Shown here one piece after another: positions 16,502 through 25,386 of a DNA stretch of 37,970 nucleotides. Numbering within the stretch: position 1 is the first letter of the stretch; each line of letters opens with the position of its first letter. Source of the stretch: an uncultured Prevotella sp. (lineage in GTDB: Bacteria > Bacteroidota > Bacteroidia > Bacteroidales > Bacteroidaceae); NCBI GenBank assembly GCA_937907705.1, contig CALCVP010000030.1:1-37970 (forward strand). Reading direction: 5' to 3'. The position numbers were made by a program, and so were the translations under genes. The notes beneath the pieces are model-generated. The model saw nothing but the letters and a program-made list of their open reading frames with translations. It was not told the origin of the DNA and did no database searches.

Positions 16502-17347
16502 ATGTATATGGACAGTACTACTACAAACAACATAGCATCAACAGGCCACAACATGATGCTGAGAACCGAGGGATTGGTAAAGCGTTATGGCAAGCGTACT
16601 GTGGTCAACGATGTATCCATCAACGTAAAGCAAGGAGAGATTGTCGGGTTGCTGGGACCTAACGGTGCCGGAAAAACCACCTCTTTCTATATGACAACAG
16701 GTCTTATCGTGCCGAATGCGGGCCATATCTATTTAGACGACAAGGACATTACCAATTTTCCTGTGTACAAGCGCGCCCGCAATGGCATAGGTTACTTGCC
16801 ACAGGAGGCCAGCGTGTTTAGAAAGATGAGTGTGGAAGACAATATCTTGTCGGTGCTGGAAATGACAGGAAAGCCGCGCTCTTACCAAATAGAAAAGTTA
16901 GAAAGCCTCATCAAGGAGTTCCGGTTGGAAAAGGTGCGCAAGAACAAGGGCGACCAACTGTCTGGCGGTGAGCGCCGAAGAACAGAGATTGCACGCTGTC
17001 TTGCCATTGACCCCAAGTTTATCATGCTTGACGAACCGTTTGCCGGTGTAGACCCTATTGCCGTAGAAGACATTCAACACATAGTATGGCAGCTCAAGTA
17101 CCGCAACATAGGTATATTGATTACCGACCATAACGTGCAGGAAACACTCAGCATTACCGACCGTGCCTACCTGCTGTTTGAAGGTCGCATCCTGTTCCAA
17201 GGCACACCTGAGCAATTGGCAGAAAACAAGATTGTGAGAGAGAAATACTTGAGCAACAGTTTCGTCTTGCGCAAGAAAGACTTCCAATTGCTCGATGAAG
17301 AGAGACGGGCCAAAGAGGCTGAAGAGGCTGAATACAACAATATCTAA
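16502..17347 (+). CDS. lptB: LPS export ABC transporter ATP-binding protein
   Basis: A 281-residue ATPase that powers lipopolysaccharide extraction from the inner membrane with LptF and LptG. Walker A is GPNGAGKTT (about 50-58), the Q-loop is YLPQEASVFRKMSVEDN (an LptB hallmark), the signature is LSGGERRRTEIARCLA, Walker B is FIMLDEPFAGVDP and the H-loop is ITDHNVQE. The C-terminus has a charged tail (ERRAKEAEEAEY). Start: the ATG at 16502 is the first after the inferred transcription start; ATGs at 16508 or 16550 are possible, the last giving the usual MxLRTEGLVKRYG beginning without the short N-terminal extension. LptF, LptG, LptA and LptC are not in the window. Confidence 0.94.
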   Translation: MYMDSTTTNNIASTGHNMMLRTEGLVKRYGKRTVVNDVSINVKQGEIVGLLGPNGAGKTTSFYMTTGLIVPNAGHIYLDDKDITNFPVYKRARNGIGYLPQEASVFRKMSVEDNILSVLEMTGKPRSYQIEKLESLIKEFRLEKVRKNKGDQLSGGERRRTEIARCLAIDPKFIMLDEPFAGVDPIAVEDIQHIVWQLKYRNIGILITDHNVQETLSITDRAYLLFEGRILFQGTPEQLAENKIVREKYLSNSFVLRKKDFQLLDEERRAKEAEEAEYNNI

Positions 17348-17401
17348 GCAGCAAAGGCTACAGTTTGTGCTGCTTTTCCGGCAGCGGCTTGCACTTAACA
17401 G

Positions 17402-17444
17402 AAGAAAGCGTGCCAATAACGAACGGTTATTGGCACGCTTTCTT
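17402..17444. terminator. Bidirectional terminator after lptB
   Basis: AAGAAAGCGTGCCAATAAC (17402-17420) and its exact reverse complement (17426-17444) make a 19-bp stem with a 5-nt loop, between the convergent lptB and ABM-like genes. Confidence 0.9.
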
Positions 17445-17482
17445 GTTGTAAACTAATCCATAAACAGTTCTTACAGATACCG

Positions 17483-17779
17483 TTACCCTGCTACCGTAAA
17501 GATGCGTATTTCCGGATCAGCCTGAAAGTAAGGTGAAAGACCTTTGGCTACATCGTTTTTAAACAGGTCTGACTCAAGATATGCTGCGGCATGCTCTTTG
17601 CTGTCAAAGCCGTGAAGCACCTGCACATCCTCATCGCGAACCAACAATGCTTTGGTCAGAGCGCCCTCAATGGTATTGAGAAATGGCTCACGATAGTCAA
17701 AATAAACTTTGGCGGCACTTGGACGGTCGCTCTCTTTAATCTTCATGGTAATCTGAAGATAAGCTTTTACTTCTTTCAT
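17483..17779 (-). CDS. Small ABM-like (dimeric alpha-beta barrel) protein
   Basis: A 98-residue protein that looks like a single ferredoxin-like alpha-beta barrel unit of the antibiotic biosynthesis monooxygenase (ABM) / stress-responsive type. The pattern is a beta strand (VKAYLQITMKI), a helical stretch, then LLVRDEDVQVLHGFDSKEHAAAYLESDLFK, which matches the family habit of a strand followed by a helix with xSxExxxxHLxS-like sequence, and a last strand IRIFTV. No catalytic residues can be assigned. It is divergent from the AraC-type regulator at 18007, a common arrangement for a regulator and its target. A -7 box TACTTTTG lies at 17870-17877 on the minus strand. Confidence 0.65.
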   Translation of the reverse strand: MKEVKAYLQITMKIKESDRPSAAKVYFDYREPFLNTIEGALTKALLVRDEDVQVLHGFDSKEHAAAYLESDLFKNDVAKGLSPYFQADPEIRIFTVAG

Positions 17780-17869
17780 TTTCTTGTGGTTTTAATTGTT
17801 AATATTTTATTCAATAGAAGGGGATGTAAATCTTTTAACCAGTAGACTGCACCTTGCTGGTATCGGTTG

Positions 17870-17877
17870 CAAAAGTA
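17870..17877 (-). promoter_or_regulatory. -7 box for the ABM-like gene
   Basis: Minus-strand TACTTTTG fits TAnnTTTG. No clear -33 box. The leader would be about 85 nt. Confidence 0.4.
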
Positions 17878-18006
17878 AGTAGTGTCGGCTTTGTTTTGCT
17901 TGTGCATCTCAGTAAAAAAATGGTAAATTTACGAATTGCAGGCGGCTACCTTAAAAAGATGATATAATTTTACCACTGAAAATACCGAATATACCATTCT
18001 GCACAG

Positions 18007-18900
18007 ATGAAAAAGAAAGATTTAGTAAGCTATTCCATACAAGAGAACACCCACTCCGGGCTGGAGTTTGAGTTGCATTTCATGCCTCACTTCTTCCATG
18101 AGAACGGTTGCGGAACCATGGCACCGCACATTCATGAGTTTTATCAGATTATATGGTTCCTCCATGGCAAAGGAACACACCATGTAGACTTTGCTGACTA
18201 TCCCATTACAGACAACACTATCTTCTTCGTGGCACCGGGACAGATACATGCCTTTGACGGAAAGGAAGACTATGAGGGCATCGTCATTCTGTTCAATGCG
18301 CATTTCATGTCTGACGAAACATCAAATGAAAGCGTGTTCTTAAAGTACAATGTGTTCAACGCCTATGACTCTGTGCCCTATTGCAAAGTGTCTGACGAGG
18401 AAGCAGACAGACTGATGTCCATCATCAACGAGATGAACCGAGAATACGCATTGACAGGGGCCTTTGCCCACCAAGACTATATGCAATACCTGTTGCGCCT
18501 CTTTCTGATTAGGGTGCAACGCGGTGGCGAACGCAAGGCTCTGCCCAAGCTCTATGTTACAAACGTGGCAAACCGGGCCTTTGTATGCTTCAGACAGCTG
18601 TTGGAACAAAATTTCCACCAGGTGCATACCGTGCAGGAATATGCCGACATGCTGCATGTATCTGCACGCACCCTTACTAAATATGTAGACATAAGCGCAC
18701 ATCGCTCACCCTTGCAGATTATCAACGACCGCATTGTGCTGGAAGCCAAGCGGCAATTGCGCCACTCCACGCTCAGCATCAAAGAGATTGGCTATGGCTT
18801 GGGCTTTGAAGACCCTTCCTATTTCGTAAAATTCTTCAAACGCCTGACGGGACAAATGCCCAGCAAATTCAGAGAGCAGACAAACGCAACAAGCAAATAA
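18007..18900 (+). CDS. AraC-family transcriptional regulator
   Basis: A 297-residue regulator. The N-terminal half is a cupin-like sensing domain (about 25-110) with HIHEFYQIIWFLHGKGTHHVDF and a PGQIHAF strand, typical of AraC proteins that bind small molecules. The C-terminal 100 residues hold two helix-turn-helix motifs: VQEYADMLHVSARTLTKYV (first) and IKEIGYGLGFEDPSYFVKFFKRLTGQMPSKFR (second, the standard AraC signature). It is divergent from the ABM-like gene 228 bp away, which is the best guess for a target. The ligand is unknown. No clean TAnnTTTG promoter was found directly upstream. Confidence 0.92.
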   Translation: MKKKDLVSYSIQENTHSGLEFELHFMPHFFHENGCGTMAPHIHEFYQIIWFLHGKGTHHVDFADYPITDNTIFFVAPGQIHAFDGKEDYEGIVILFNAHFMSDETSNESVFLKYNVFNAYDSVPYCKVSDEEADRLMSIINEMNREYALTGAFAHQDYMQYLLRLFLIRVQRGGERKALPKLYVTNVANRAFVCFRQLLEQNFHQVHTVQEYADMLHVSARTLTKYVDISAHRSPLQIINDRIVLEAKRQLRHSTLSIKEIGYGLGFEDPSYFVKFFKRLTGQMPSKFREQTNATSK

Positions 18901-19019
18901 GCAGCACCGACTTGGCTGTAGTGTGCAAGCAAAAATCATGACAAAACATTTTCGACAAATAGCATTCTTGCCCCTCGTTTTACCCCGCATTTGTCTGCCT
19001 GTTATGGCGGTATAGAGCC

Positions 19020-19150
19020 AAAGCTATGCTTTACAGATGCCAAACCATAGCTTTTGGCAACTGAAACCATAGCTTTTGACCTGCCAAAAGGCTGCTTTCA
19101 AACCGCCAAAGCAGTGCTTTTCACAGGAAAAGCACTGCTTTTTGATTGCC
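19020..19150. repeat. Array 2 of 22-bp degenerate palindromic units (6 units)
   Basis: Units start at 19020, 19042, 19064, 19086, 19108 and about 19130, keeping a 22-bp period. Cores include AAAGC-TAT-GCTTT, AAAGC-AGT-GCTTT and AAAGC-ACT-GCTTT, all perfect 13-bp palindromes. The last 7 bases of each unit vary but often end in CC. It shares consensus and period with arrays 1 and 3. Confidence 0.8.
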
Positions 19151-19559
19151 AATCATTGCACATTTCACATTATTTTTCTTATTATAACATGATTATCAAC
19201 ACGTTATAATTGCACACAAAAACTGCCCGTAAAATATATAAAAAGCAGTGCTGCACGAAAAAGCGGCAATTATACACCTCAAGCATCCCGCTTTTTGTAA
19301 TGAAACAAGAAAGTGTGCAATCAACATAAAACCCTACTGCGCCACAATACCAGCACCCATTCATGCTCCAAAACCACTACAACATAAATATTACACAAGC
19401 ATTGAAAATAGTGAACAAGTTGCCAACAACGACAAAAAAGCAACAAAAATACACAAAAGCTGTAAACCAATTGTTTACAGAATAAACAAAACGCAACAAA
19501 ATAGCAAGTCAAAAGCTACGATTTATGGGTTACTTTTATACGATTCATAAAAAAATAAT

Positions 19560-19567
19560 TAACTTTG
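19560..19567 (+). promoter_or_regulatory. -7 box of the kinase-regulator pair
   Basis: TAACTTTG fits TAnnTTTG; the -33 region is poor. A start near 19573 would give a leader of about 60 nt. Confidence 0.5.
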
Positions 19568-19635
19568 TAGTGCCTATATGGCAAGAAACTATTGCAAATT
19601 ATTGATTGTAAAAAAATACAAACGTTACATTAAAG

Positions 19636-21675
19636 ATGGACACTCCGTGCAAGACACTACGTTTAGCCACAGTCATTGTAAGCTTGCTGGCGATAATGGC
19701 GGTAATGTCGTGCAGCAAACTATCTCATAACAATCAAGAGCGCACTGCCCAACTTGACAAGGCATTAAGGGCTATTGACGACTCGCTTTCGGCAAATGCC
19801 GCATCCACCCTGACAATGATACAGCAGGGGCTTAGCCATACAAAAGACAGCCTTGCCTACTGCGACTACTACATAAGATACATACGCCACAATGTAACCT
19901 TCTGTGCTGAAGACACTTTTCCGCATCAATGGAACAAGCTGGCCAGCCACTTAAGCCAACAGCAACCCACCCCACGCATATATGGAATGTTAGGCTATCT
20001 GTATAACACACGCGGCTTCTACGAAATGAAGTTCAAGAATAGAGCAGGAAAAAAAACTATGCTCTACTTCTGTAAAGCTTACCAATACCTCCAAAAGAGC
20101 GATGCCAAGCAGAGCATGCCTGACGTATGTGCCAACATCGGCGATGCCTACATCAACACCAATAATTTGCCACAGGCTGCCATGTGGTACAGAAGGGCAC
20201 TGTTTCTGGCAGACTCACTCAAGCTGTCTGACAAGAGTGCCATCACGCTATACATGGGATTAGGACGCATCTATGTGGCTTTGGCTGACTTTGATGCAGC
20301 GCTGAAATGCTATCAGCAGGCAGACAAGCAGATACAGCTGCTGCCTTTGAACATGCAAATTTACTTTCTGAACAACTATGGCAACTATTACTACTACGAC
20401 AAGAAATATGCCGAAGCACTGAGAAACTTTCTGCGACTGAAGCGGCTACTCATCCATAGCAAGCTGGAAAACAGTATCGACATGTATGTGTGCAAACTCA
20501 ATATGGCAGATACGTATCTCAATTTAGGCAACACCAAGCTGGCTTATGACAATCTGAATCAGTCAGAAGCATTTTTCAACAAGATTGACTATAAACTGGC
20601 ACTTTACTACTGCCACACCGTCCGCATTGGTCTGGCCCTGCGCCAAGGCAACACTGCAGAAGTGGAACGCATACTAAGCAGCGAGGGCAACATGGGCAAT
20701 ATAGAATACAACATGGTGAACATCAGGCAACGATACCTGCGTGAATACTACGTGAAAACAGGACAATACAAAAAGGCTTACGACAATTTGGTGGAAAGCA
20801 ATGCCTGCAACGACTCACTGCAACACAACATAACACACATGAGAACGGCAGAAATCATGATGCGATACACCAACGATACACTCTCGCTGCACCACCACAT
20901 AGAAATGCAGAAGAAAGATGCACACATAAGAAAGGTGCAATGGTTCTCGTTTGGAGTGGCCATGCTCACGCTGACGCTCATCTTTTTGGTACTCTATCTG
21001 CTCACACTTATCAGAAAAAGGCGATTGCAAACCAGCATGCAGCTCATGGAACTGAAACTGCAAAATGCACGCAACCGCATCTCGCCACACTTCATCTTCA
21101 ATGTGCTCAACAACCGTATCTCGCACACCAGCCAGCAAGATGCCGATGAGTTGATGGCACTGGCAAAGCTCATAAGAGCCAATCTCAATATGTCGGGAAA
21201 GTTCTACATCACACTGAAAGAGGAACTTGATTTCGTAAAATACTACATCAGTGTAGAGCGACACAACATTGGCAGCGACTTTACATTTGAACTGCATGCC
21301 CCCGAAGACAGCGAAACTCAGCAGGTGGCTGTACCGTCCATGTTTATACAGATACTGACAGAAAACGCCATCAAGCATGGACTGAAAGGAAAAGAAGGTC
21401 CCAAGAGGTTGTCTGTCAACGTGCAGAAAGGAACGGGTACCTGGATCATTACTGTAACAGACAATGGACCAGGCTTTGATATCAGGCGCACCAACCCTGA
21501 CTCTACCAAGACTGGACTGAGGATTATCAGAAGTACTATCAGTGCCATTAACCGCACGCATAAGCACAAACTAAAAATGAGCATCAACAATCTTAAAGAC
21601 AGCAGCGGACAGATAACAGGTTGCCAAATAGCCATTGAACTGCCAGACGACTTAAAGCCAACCGAAAGCTGTTGA
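19636..21675 (+). CDS. LytS/YehU-type sensor histidine kinase with TPR sensor domain
   Basis: A 679-residue sensor. An N-terminal hydrophobic segment ends in AVMSC, a weak lipobox with Cys26. Residues about 100-420 form tetratricopeptide-like helical repeats, for example DVCANIGDAYINTNNLPQAAMWYRRAL and ALKCYQQADKQIQLLPL. One transmembrane helix (about 434-458) precedes a His_kinase-type domain with the phospho-acceptor H485 in ISPHFIFNVLN. The ATP-binding part has the N-box FIQILTENAIKHG and the G-box VTDNGPGF. It pairs with the LytTR regulator 102 nt downstream. In Bacteroidetes such TPR kinases sense envelope state or peptides in the periplasm, but the signal is unknown here. Having both a lipobox-like site and a second helix is odd; the first may simply be a membrane anchor. 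Confidence 0.9.
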   Translation: MDTPCKTLRLATVIVSLLAIMAVMSCSKLSHNNQERTAQLDKALRAIDDSLSANAASTLTMIQQGLSHTKDSLAYCDYYIRYIRHNVTFCAEDTFPHQWNKLASHLSQQQPTPRIYGMLGYLYNTRGFYEMKFKNRAGKKTMLYFCKAYQYLQKSDAKQSMPDVCANIGDAYINTNNLPQAAMWYRRALFLADSLKLSDKSAITLYMGLGRIYVALADFDAALKCYQQADKQIQLLPLNMQIYFLNNYGNYYYYDKKYAEALRNFLRLKRLLIHSKLENSIDMYVCKLNMADTYLNLGNTKLAYDNLNQSEAFFNKIDYKLALYYCHTVRIGLALRQGNTAEVERILSSEGNMGNIEYNMVNIRQRYLREYYVKTGQYKKAYDNLVESNACNDSLQHNITHMRTAEIMMRYTNDTLSLHHHIEMQKKDAHIRKVQWFSFGVAMLTLTLIFLVLYLLTLIRKRRLQTSMQLMELKLQNARNRISPHFIFNVLNNRISHTSQQDADELMALAKLIRANLNMSGKFYITLKEELDFVKYYISVERHNIGSDFTFELHAPEDSETQQVAVPSMFIQILTENAIKHGLKGKEGPKRLSVNVQKGTGTWIITVTDNGPGFDIRRTNPDSTKTGLRIIRSTISAINRTHKHKLKMSINNLKDSSGQITGCQIAIELPDDLKPTESC

Positions 21676-21777
21676 CCACTCGAACACATTGGCAGCAGAG
21701 AATACACACTGCCATGAGCCAGTAAAACAGCTCGTGGACCACAACAACAAGAATAACAGCAAATAAACAGTAAATAT

Positions 21778-22542
21778 ATGGACGCAGTGATTATTGACGA
21801 TGCACAAAGCGCAATCGACAACTTGGTTGAAAAACTGAAACAGTATGCAGACATCAATGTGGTAGCTACATCTAAAAGCGGCACCGAGGGGCTGAACCTT
21901 ATAGATACTTACAAGCCTCAACTGCTGTTTCTCGATATAGAACTGCCAGACATGACGGGACTGGAAGTGCTTGAAAAGATGAATGAAAAGGAAGCAGACA
22001 ACTGGTGTTATGTAGTCATGTACACAGCCTATAATGACTATATGCTGCCAGCTTTCCGAAACAAAGCATTCGACTTTCTGTTGAAACCCATTGACGAAAA
22101 GGAACTCTGCACAATCATGCAGCGTTTCTATATAGAATTGGCCAACAGCAAAAGTGGATTTAAAGCCGACGAAGCCAAAGACGATATACTCAAACCGCAT
22201 AACGGCAAACTACTGTTTTACACCAATGCCGTAGACTTTAGAATAGTGCAACTGCGAGACATCTGCGTATTCTACTACGACCATGACCTCAGATCATGGA
22301 CCGTAATAGCTGCCGGATGCAGCAAACCTATGAGACTAAAGCGCAACGTAAACAAAGAGATACTGCTCAAACTGGATAACCGCTTCATACAAATAAGTCA
22401 AAAGTGTATTATCAACCTGAATTATCTCTTTGAGGTACGCGACAACATCTGCTACTTTTATCCACCGTTCGACAATATTACTGATGTAAAGGTAGGACGC
22501 TTCTTCCGGCGGAAACTCATCAGTAGATACAACAGCTTATAA
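21778..22542 (+). CDS. LytTR-family response regulator
   Basis: A 254-residue DNA-binding regulator. The receiver domain (1-115) has the acidic pair IIDD at 5-8, the phospho-acceptor D53 in FLDIELPDMTG, T83 in MYTAY and K103 in LLKPID. The C-terminal LytTR domain (about 145-254) includes KLLFYTNAVDFRIVQL and the DNA-contacting stretch LLKLDNRFIQISQKCIINLNYL. It is the partner of the upstream TPR kinase, which it follows by 102 nt without a terminator. A strong bidirectional terminator follows its stop. LytTR sites (paired 9-bp direct repeats) were not identified nearby, so targets are unknown. Confidence 0.94.
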   Translation: MDAVIIDDAQSAIDNLVEKLKQYADINVVATSKSGTEGLNLIDTYKPQLLFLDIELPDMTGLEVLEKMNEKEADNWCYVVMYTAYNDYMLPAFRNKAFDFLLKPIDEKELCTIMQRFYIELANSKSGFKADEAKDDILKPHNGKLLFYTNAVDFRIVQLRDICVFYYDHDLRSWTVIAAGCSKPMRLKRNVNKEILLKLDNRFIQISQKCIINLNYLFEVRDNICYFYPPFDNITDVKVGRFFRRKLISRYNSL

Positions 22543-22561
22543 AGAAAATACAAGAAAGCAG

Positions 22562-22591
22562 AAATGCCCGGACCTGATGGTTCGGGCATTT
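22562..22591. terminator. Bidirectional terminator after the LytTR gene
   Basis: AAATGCCCG-GACC and GGTT-CGGGCATTT form a 13-bp stem (one G-T pair) around TGAT, with a following T-run. It separates the LytTR gene from the convergent outer-membrane protein gene. Confidence 0.9.
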
Positions 22592-22618
22592 TCATAACGT
22601 AAAAAATATAAATAGCTG

Positions 22619-23128
22619 TTAGAAGTTGAAACCAACTCTAACAAAAAAGGTACCGTTCTTGGAGTCTATCTTGTCTATATCAAACAAATTGCAGAAACCA
22701 AATTCATAGCCAGCTCTCAAACTCAAGCGGCTGTAATCAAGTTTCAGACCGCCTTGCCAGCCTACATCCACTGTATTGGTTTGCTCAACATCGTCTTTAT
22801 TAACCAAGAAGCTGACGTAAGGACCAGTGAAAACACCAACCTTAACACCATCTTGTTTCACGAAGTTCCATGCTCCGTTACCTTCCAACTGAATGAAGCC
22901 AGGGTCCCAGTCCTTACAGCCTTTGGTCTGATAAGATGCACCTATTGAGTAATCAAAAGCGTCTTGAAGAGGTGCGGTGTAGGTAAGACCTATATTCAAT
23001 GGCTTGAACTCAGAATCAGCATCAGTGAACTTAGCGAAATTTCCGCCCCACCATAGCGTGAGATTTCCTTGGGCACTTGCGCAAACAGCCATAATGGCAA
23101 ACAGCGCTGTCAACATGATCTTTTTCAT
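22619..23128 (-). CDS. Small outer-membrane beta-barrel protein
   Basis: A 169-residue exported protein. A signal peptide (about 1-19, MKKIMLTALFAIMAVCASA) is followed by alternating amphipathic strands rich in Gly, Tyr and Asp, such as SIGASYQTKGC and LSLRAGYEFGFCNLF. It ends in FFVRVGFNF, with the terminal Phe typical of proteins inserted by the BAM complex. It resembles the OmpW/porin-family small barrels common in Bacteroidales; eight strands would fit its length. Function is unknown. It has its own -7 box (23240-23247) and a leader of about 100 nt. Confidence 0.85.
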   Translation of the reverse strand: MKKIMLTALFAIMAVCASAQGNLTLWWGGNFAKFTDADSEFKPLNIGLTYTAPLQDAFDYSIGASYQTKGCKDWDPGFIQLEGNGAWNFVKQDGVKVGVFTGPYVSFLVNKDDVEQTNTVDVGWQGGLKLDYSRLSLRAGYEFGFCNLFDIDKIDSKNGTFFVRVGFNF

Positions 23129-23239
23129 AATACAGTAATTTAAGTTGTTAATACTAAGGTTTTATCTCTGTGTAAACATATCATTTACAGTATGTTAGCC
23201 AATGAACGGATACAAACTTGACTGTAAAGTTTACGTCAG

Positions 23240-23247
23240 CAAATATA
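23240..23247 (-). promoter_or_regulatory. -7 box of the outer-membrane barrel gene
   Basis: Minus-strand TATATTTG fits TAnnTTTG, with a partial -33 (TTGG at 23268-23271) at 20 bp. Confidence 0.55.
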
Positions 23248-23505
23248 AGATAAAATTGGATAAACTACCAACTAAAAAACCAATAAAATTCTGATTTTAT
23301 GACAAAGCGAAGAATTTTTATTACAAACAGAACAATACACCCCGATAAAAACGACCGTTAAAGCCACAAAAGCAATGCTGTGTTCCAGATGCGCTTTTAT
23401 GGATTCAACGCTCAGACAGTGATACCACTAAGCACAACAACGGTGGTAAAGAATAGCCTAAAACAAGCCAATAACACTGCACACGGCAAAAAACTAACAA
23501 CAAGA

Positions 23506-23537
23506 TTTGAGTTTTATACATATTTTACTTACTTTTG
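23506..23537 (+). promoter_or_regulatory. Bacteroidetes-type promoter of mlaEF
   Basis: TTTG (23506-23509) and TACTTTTG (23530-23537) are 20 bp apart. The inferred start near 23543 lies after the in-frame ATG at 23535, which decides for the ATG at 23562 as start of mlaE. Confidence 0.75.
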
Positions 23538-23561
23538 CATAAGTTTTTTAGAAAGGAAAAT

Positions 23562-24308
23562 ATGCTGATACACAAATACCTAACCAGTTTTGGCAAATAT
23601 CTGATGCTCATGGGGCGCACCTTTAACCGTCCGGAACGCATGAGAATGTCGCTAAAACAGTATATAAAAGAAATGTCGGCTTTGGGTGTCAACTCCATAG
23701 GCATCGTGCTCCTAATCTCATTCTTCATAGGAGCCGTTATCTGCATACAGATTAAGCTAAACATACAAAGTCCTTGGATGCCTCGCTTTGTTACAGGTTA
23801 CGTAACACGAGAAATCATGTTGTTAGAGTTCTCCTCTTCCATCATGTGCCTTATCTTGGCAGGAAAAGTTGGCTCAAACATAGCCTCTGAAATAGGCACC
23901 ATGCGCGTAACACAGCAGATAGACGCACTTGACATTATGGGCGTGAACTCTGCTAACTTCTTGATATTGCCCAAGATATTAGGCATGATTACCATTATGC
24001 CATTCTTGGTTATCTTCAGTACGGCAGCAGGATTTGTGGGAGCGTATGCCACAGCATACATAGGACACGTTATTAGTCCCGATGACCTCACCATAGGTCT
24101 GCAACATGACTTCAATCCTTGGTTCGTCTACATGAGCATTATCAAGAGTATAGTCTTCGCATTCATTATCACCAGTGTATCGTCTTACTATGGCTACACT
24201 GTAGAAGGCGGTTCGGTAGACGTGGGAAAAGCCAGTACAAATGCCGTAGTAACCAGTAGTGTGCTCGTGCTCTTCAGCGATGTGTTCCTTACACAAATAC
24301 TGAGTTGA
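23562..24308 (+). CDS. mlaE: MlaE-family ABC transporter permease
   Basis: A 248-residue inner-membrane permease of the MlaE/YrbE family, which with an MlaF ATPase and MCE-domain MlaD moves phospholipids between the outer and inner membranes. There are five or so hydrophobic segments, and the family motif is visible as IMCLILAGKVGSNIASEIGTMRVTQQIDALDIMGVNS (about 95-131), the cytoplasmic helix that docks the ATPase. The start at 23562 has AAAGGA a few bases upstream and follows the inferred transcription start. MlaF follows after 47 nt. It ends with TGA, showing that TGA is a normal stop in this genome. Confidence 0.93.
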   Translation: MLIHKYLTSFGKYLMLMGRTFNRPERMRMSLKQYIKEMSALGVNSIGIVLLISFFIGAVICIQIKLNIQSPWMPRFVTGYVTREIMLLEFSSSIMCLILAGKVGSNIASEIGTMRVTQQIDALDIMGVNSANFLILPKILGMITIMPFLVIFSTAAGFVGAYATAYIGHVISPDDLTIGLQHDFNPWFVYMSIIKSIVFAFIITSVSSYYGYTVEGGSVDVGKASTNAVVTSSVLVLFSDVFLTQILS

Positions 24309-24355
24309 CCCGGCAAAAGCTCCTATACAATCACCAAGAACACCATTTATAATAT

Positions 24356-25132
24356 ATGATAGAAGTTAAACATCTATATAAGTCGTTTGGCGAAAAAGAA
24401 GTACTTCAAGACATCAATGCTGTATTTGAAAGCGGAAAAACCAATCTTATCATAGGTCAAAGCGGCTCAGGAAAAACCGTTTTGATGAAAAACTTGGTAG
24501 GATTGCTCTCGCCTACCAGTGGTGAAGTACTGTATGACGGGCGCAACCTTGTCAGCATGACCAAGAAAGAGAAAATCATGTTGCGTCGTGAAATGGGCAT
24601 GATATTCCAAAGTGCAGCCCTGTTTGACTCTCTCACAGTACTAGAAAACGTGATGTTTCCACTCGACATGTTCTCCAATATGAACCTCAAAGAGCGCATA
24701 AGCCGTGCCCGCACCTGCTTAGACCGTGTAAACTTAACAGGGGCAGAAACCAAATTTCCAGGCGAAATATCTGGTGGTATGCAGAAGCGTGTGGCAATAG
24801 CACGTGCCATCGCACTCAATCCCAAATACCTCTTCTGCGATGAACCCAACTCAGGACTTGACCCAAAGACATCACTTGTAATAGACGATTTGCTCCACTC
24901 CATTACCGAAGAGTACAATATTACTACCATTATCAACACACATGACATGAACTCTGTAATGGGAATAGGCGAGAATATCATCTACATCTATCAAGGACAC
25001 AAGGAATGGCAGGGAGTGAGTGCAGACATCATGACATCTGACAACGAACGGCTTACCGACTTCATCTTTGCCAGCGACTTGCTCAAGCGCATGAAACAAG
25101 CAGAAATGGAGCGCATACAAAAGCAGCAATAA
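24356..25132 (+). CDS. mlaF: MlaF-like ABC transporter ATP-binding protein
   Basis: A 258-residue ATPase energising the MlaE permease. Walker A is GQSGSGKT (about 36-43), the Q-loop is GMIFQSAALFDSLTVLENV, the signature is ISGGMQKRVAIARAIA, Walker B is YLFCDEPNSGLDP and the H-loop is INTHDMNS. The FDSLTVLENV and SGGMQKR wording is specific to Mla-type ATPases. It is co-transcribed with mlaE. The MCE-domain substrate carrier (MlaD) that often comes next is absent: the following gene is an unrelated lipoprotein on the other strand. Confidence 0.93.
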   Translation: MIEVKHLYKSFGEKEVLQDINAVFESGKTNLIIGQSGSGKTVLMKNLVGLLSPTSGEVLYDGRNLVSMTKKEKIMLRREMGMIFQSAALFDSLTVLENVMFPLDMFSNMNLKERISRARTCLDRVNLTGAETKFPGEISGGMQKRVAIARAIALNPKYLFCDEPNSGLDPKTSLVIDDLLHSITEEYNITTIINTHDMNSVMGIGENIIYIYQGHKEWQGVSADIMTSDNERLTDFIFASDLLKRMKQAEMERIQKQQ

Positions 25133-25198
25133 ACCACAACAAGCTGTACCATTACGCAGCACCCCAATACTGAAAGTTGCCAATATATAAATATTTAA

Positions 25199-25244
25199 AT
25201 GCCCCTTTGCCAACGCTATTGCAAGCGAATGAGCAAAGGGGCAT
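25199..25244. terminator. Bidirectional terminator after mlaF
   Basis: ATGCCCCTTTGC (25199-25210) and its exact reverse complement (25233-25244) form a 12-bp stem with a 22-nt loop, between mlaF and the convergent lipoprotein gene. Confidence 0.7.
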
Positions 25245-25386
25245 ATTGATACAATAGCCTTGTAGGGAAGACACAATAGATTCAAAGTACCAGTTGTGCA
25301 AAGCGTTTCCAAAGGCTTAACAGAAACAAGCCACTCTTTTACGCTTAATATTGAGTACCTGTTTACAGAAGATTTGAAAGATAAAG

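Larger units (their letters stand above)
18901..19635. other. Long intergenic region with 22-bp array and small hairpins
   Basis: This 735-bp gap lies between the AraC gene and the TPR kinase gene. It contains array 2 of 22-bp units (19020-19150), a 9-bp inverted repeat TATAATTGC/GCAATTATA (19205-19213 and 19266-19274), a terminator-like AAAAAGCGG/CCGCTTTTT pair (19258-19266 and 19288-19296), an A-rich stretch of about 200 bp, and the -7 box of the kinase gene. No convincing protein-coding frame was found. Confidence 0.6.
23129..23561. other. Divergent intergenic region
   Basis: This 433-bp gap lies between the outer-membrane barrel gene (-) and mlaE (+), with promoters for each (23240-23247 minus, 23506-23537 plus). 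A single sequence resembling one 22-bp unit (AAAGCAATGC, near 23370) is present but not repeated. Nothing else is recognised. Confidence 0.55.

Noticed and set aside
16156..16662. Plus-strand frame running into lptB
   Set aside because: It is the antisense of the N-terminal part of the interrupted gene and overlaps lptB out of frame; no family features.
19248..19550. 100-codon plus-strand frame in the gap before the TPR kinase
   Set aside because: It is A-rich, has no ribosome-binding or promoter signal, no recognisable protein features, and begins inside a terminator-like hairpin.
23365..23400. Single AAAGCAATGC sequence resembling a 22-bp array unit
   Set aside because: Only one unit is visible with no 22-bp repetition around it, so it is indistinguishable from chance.
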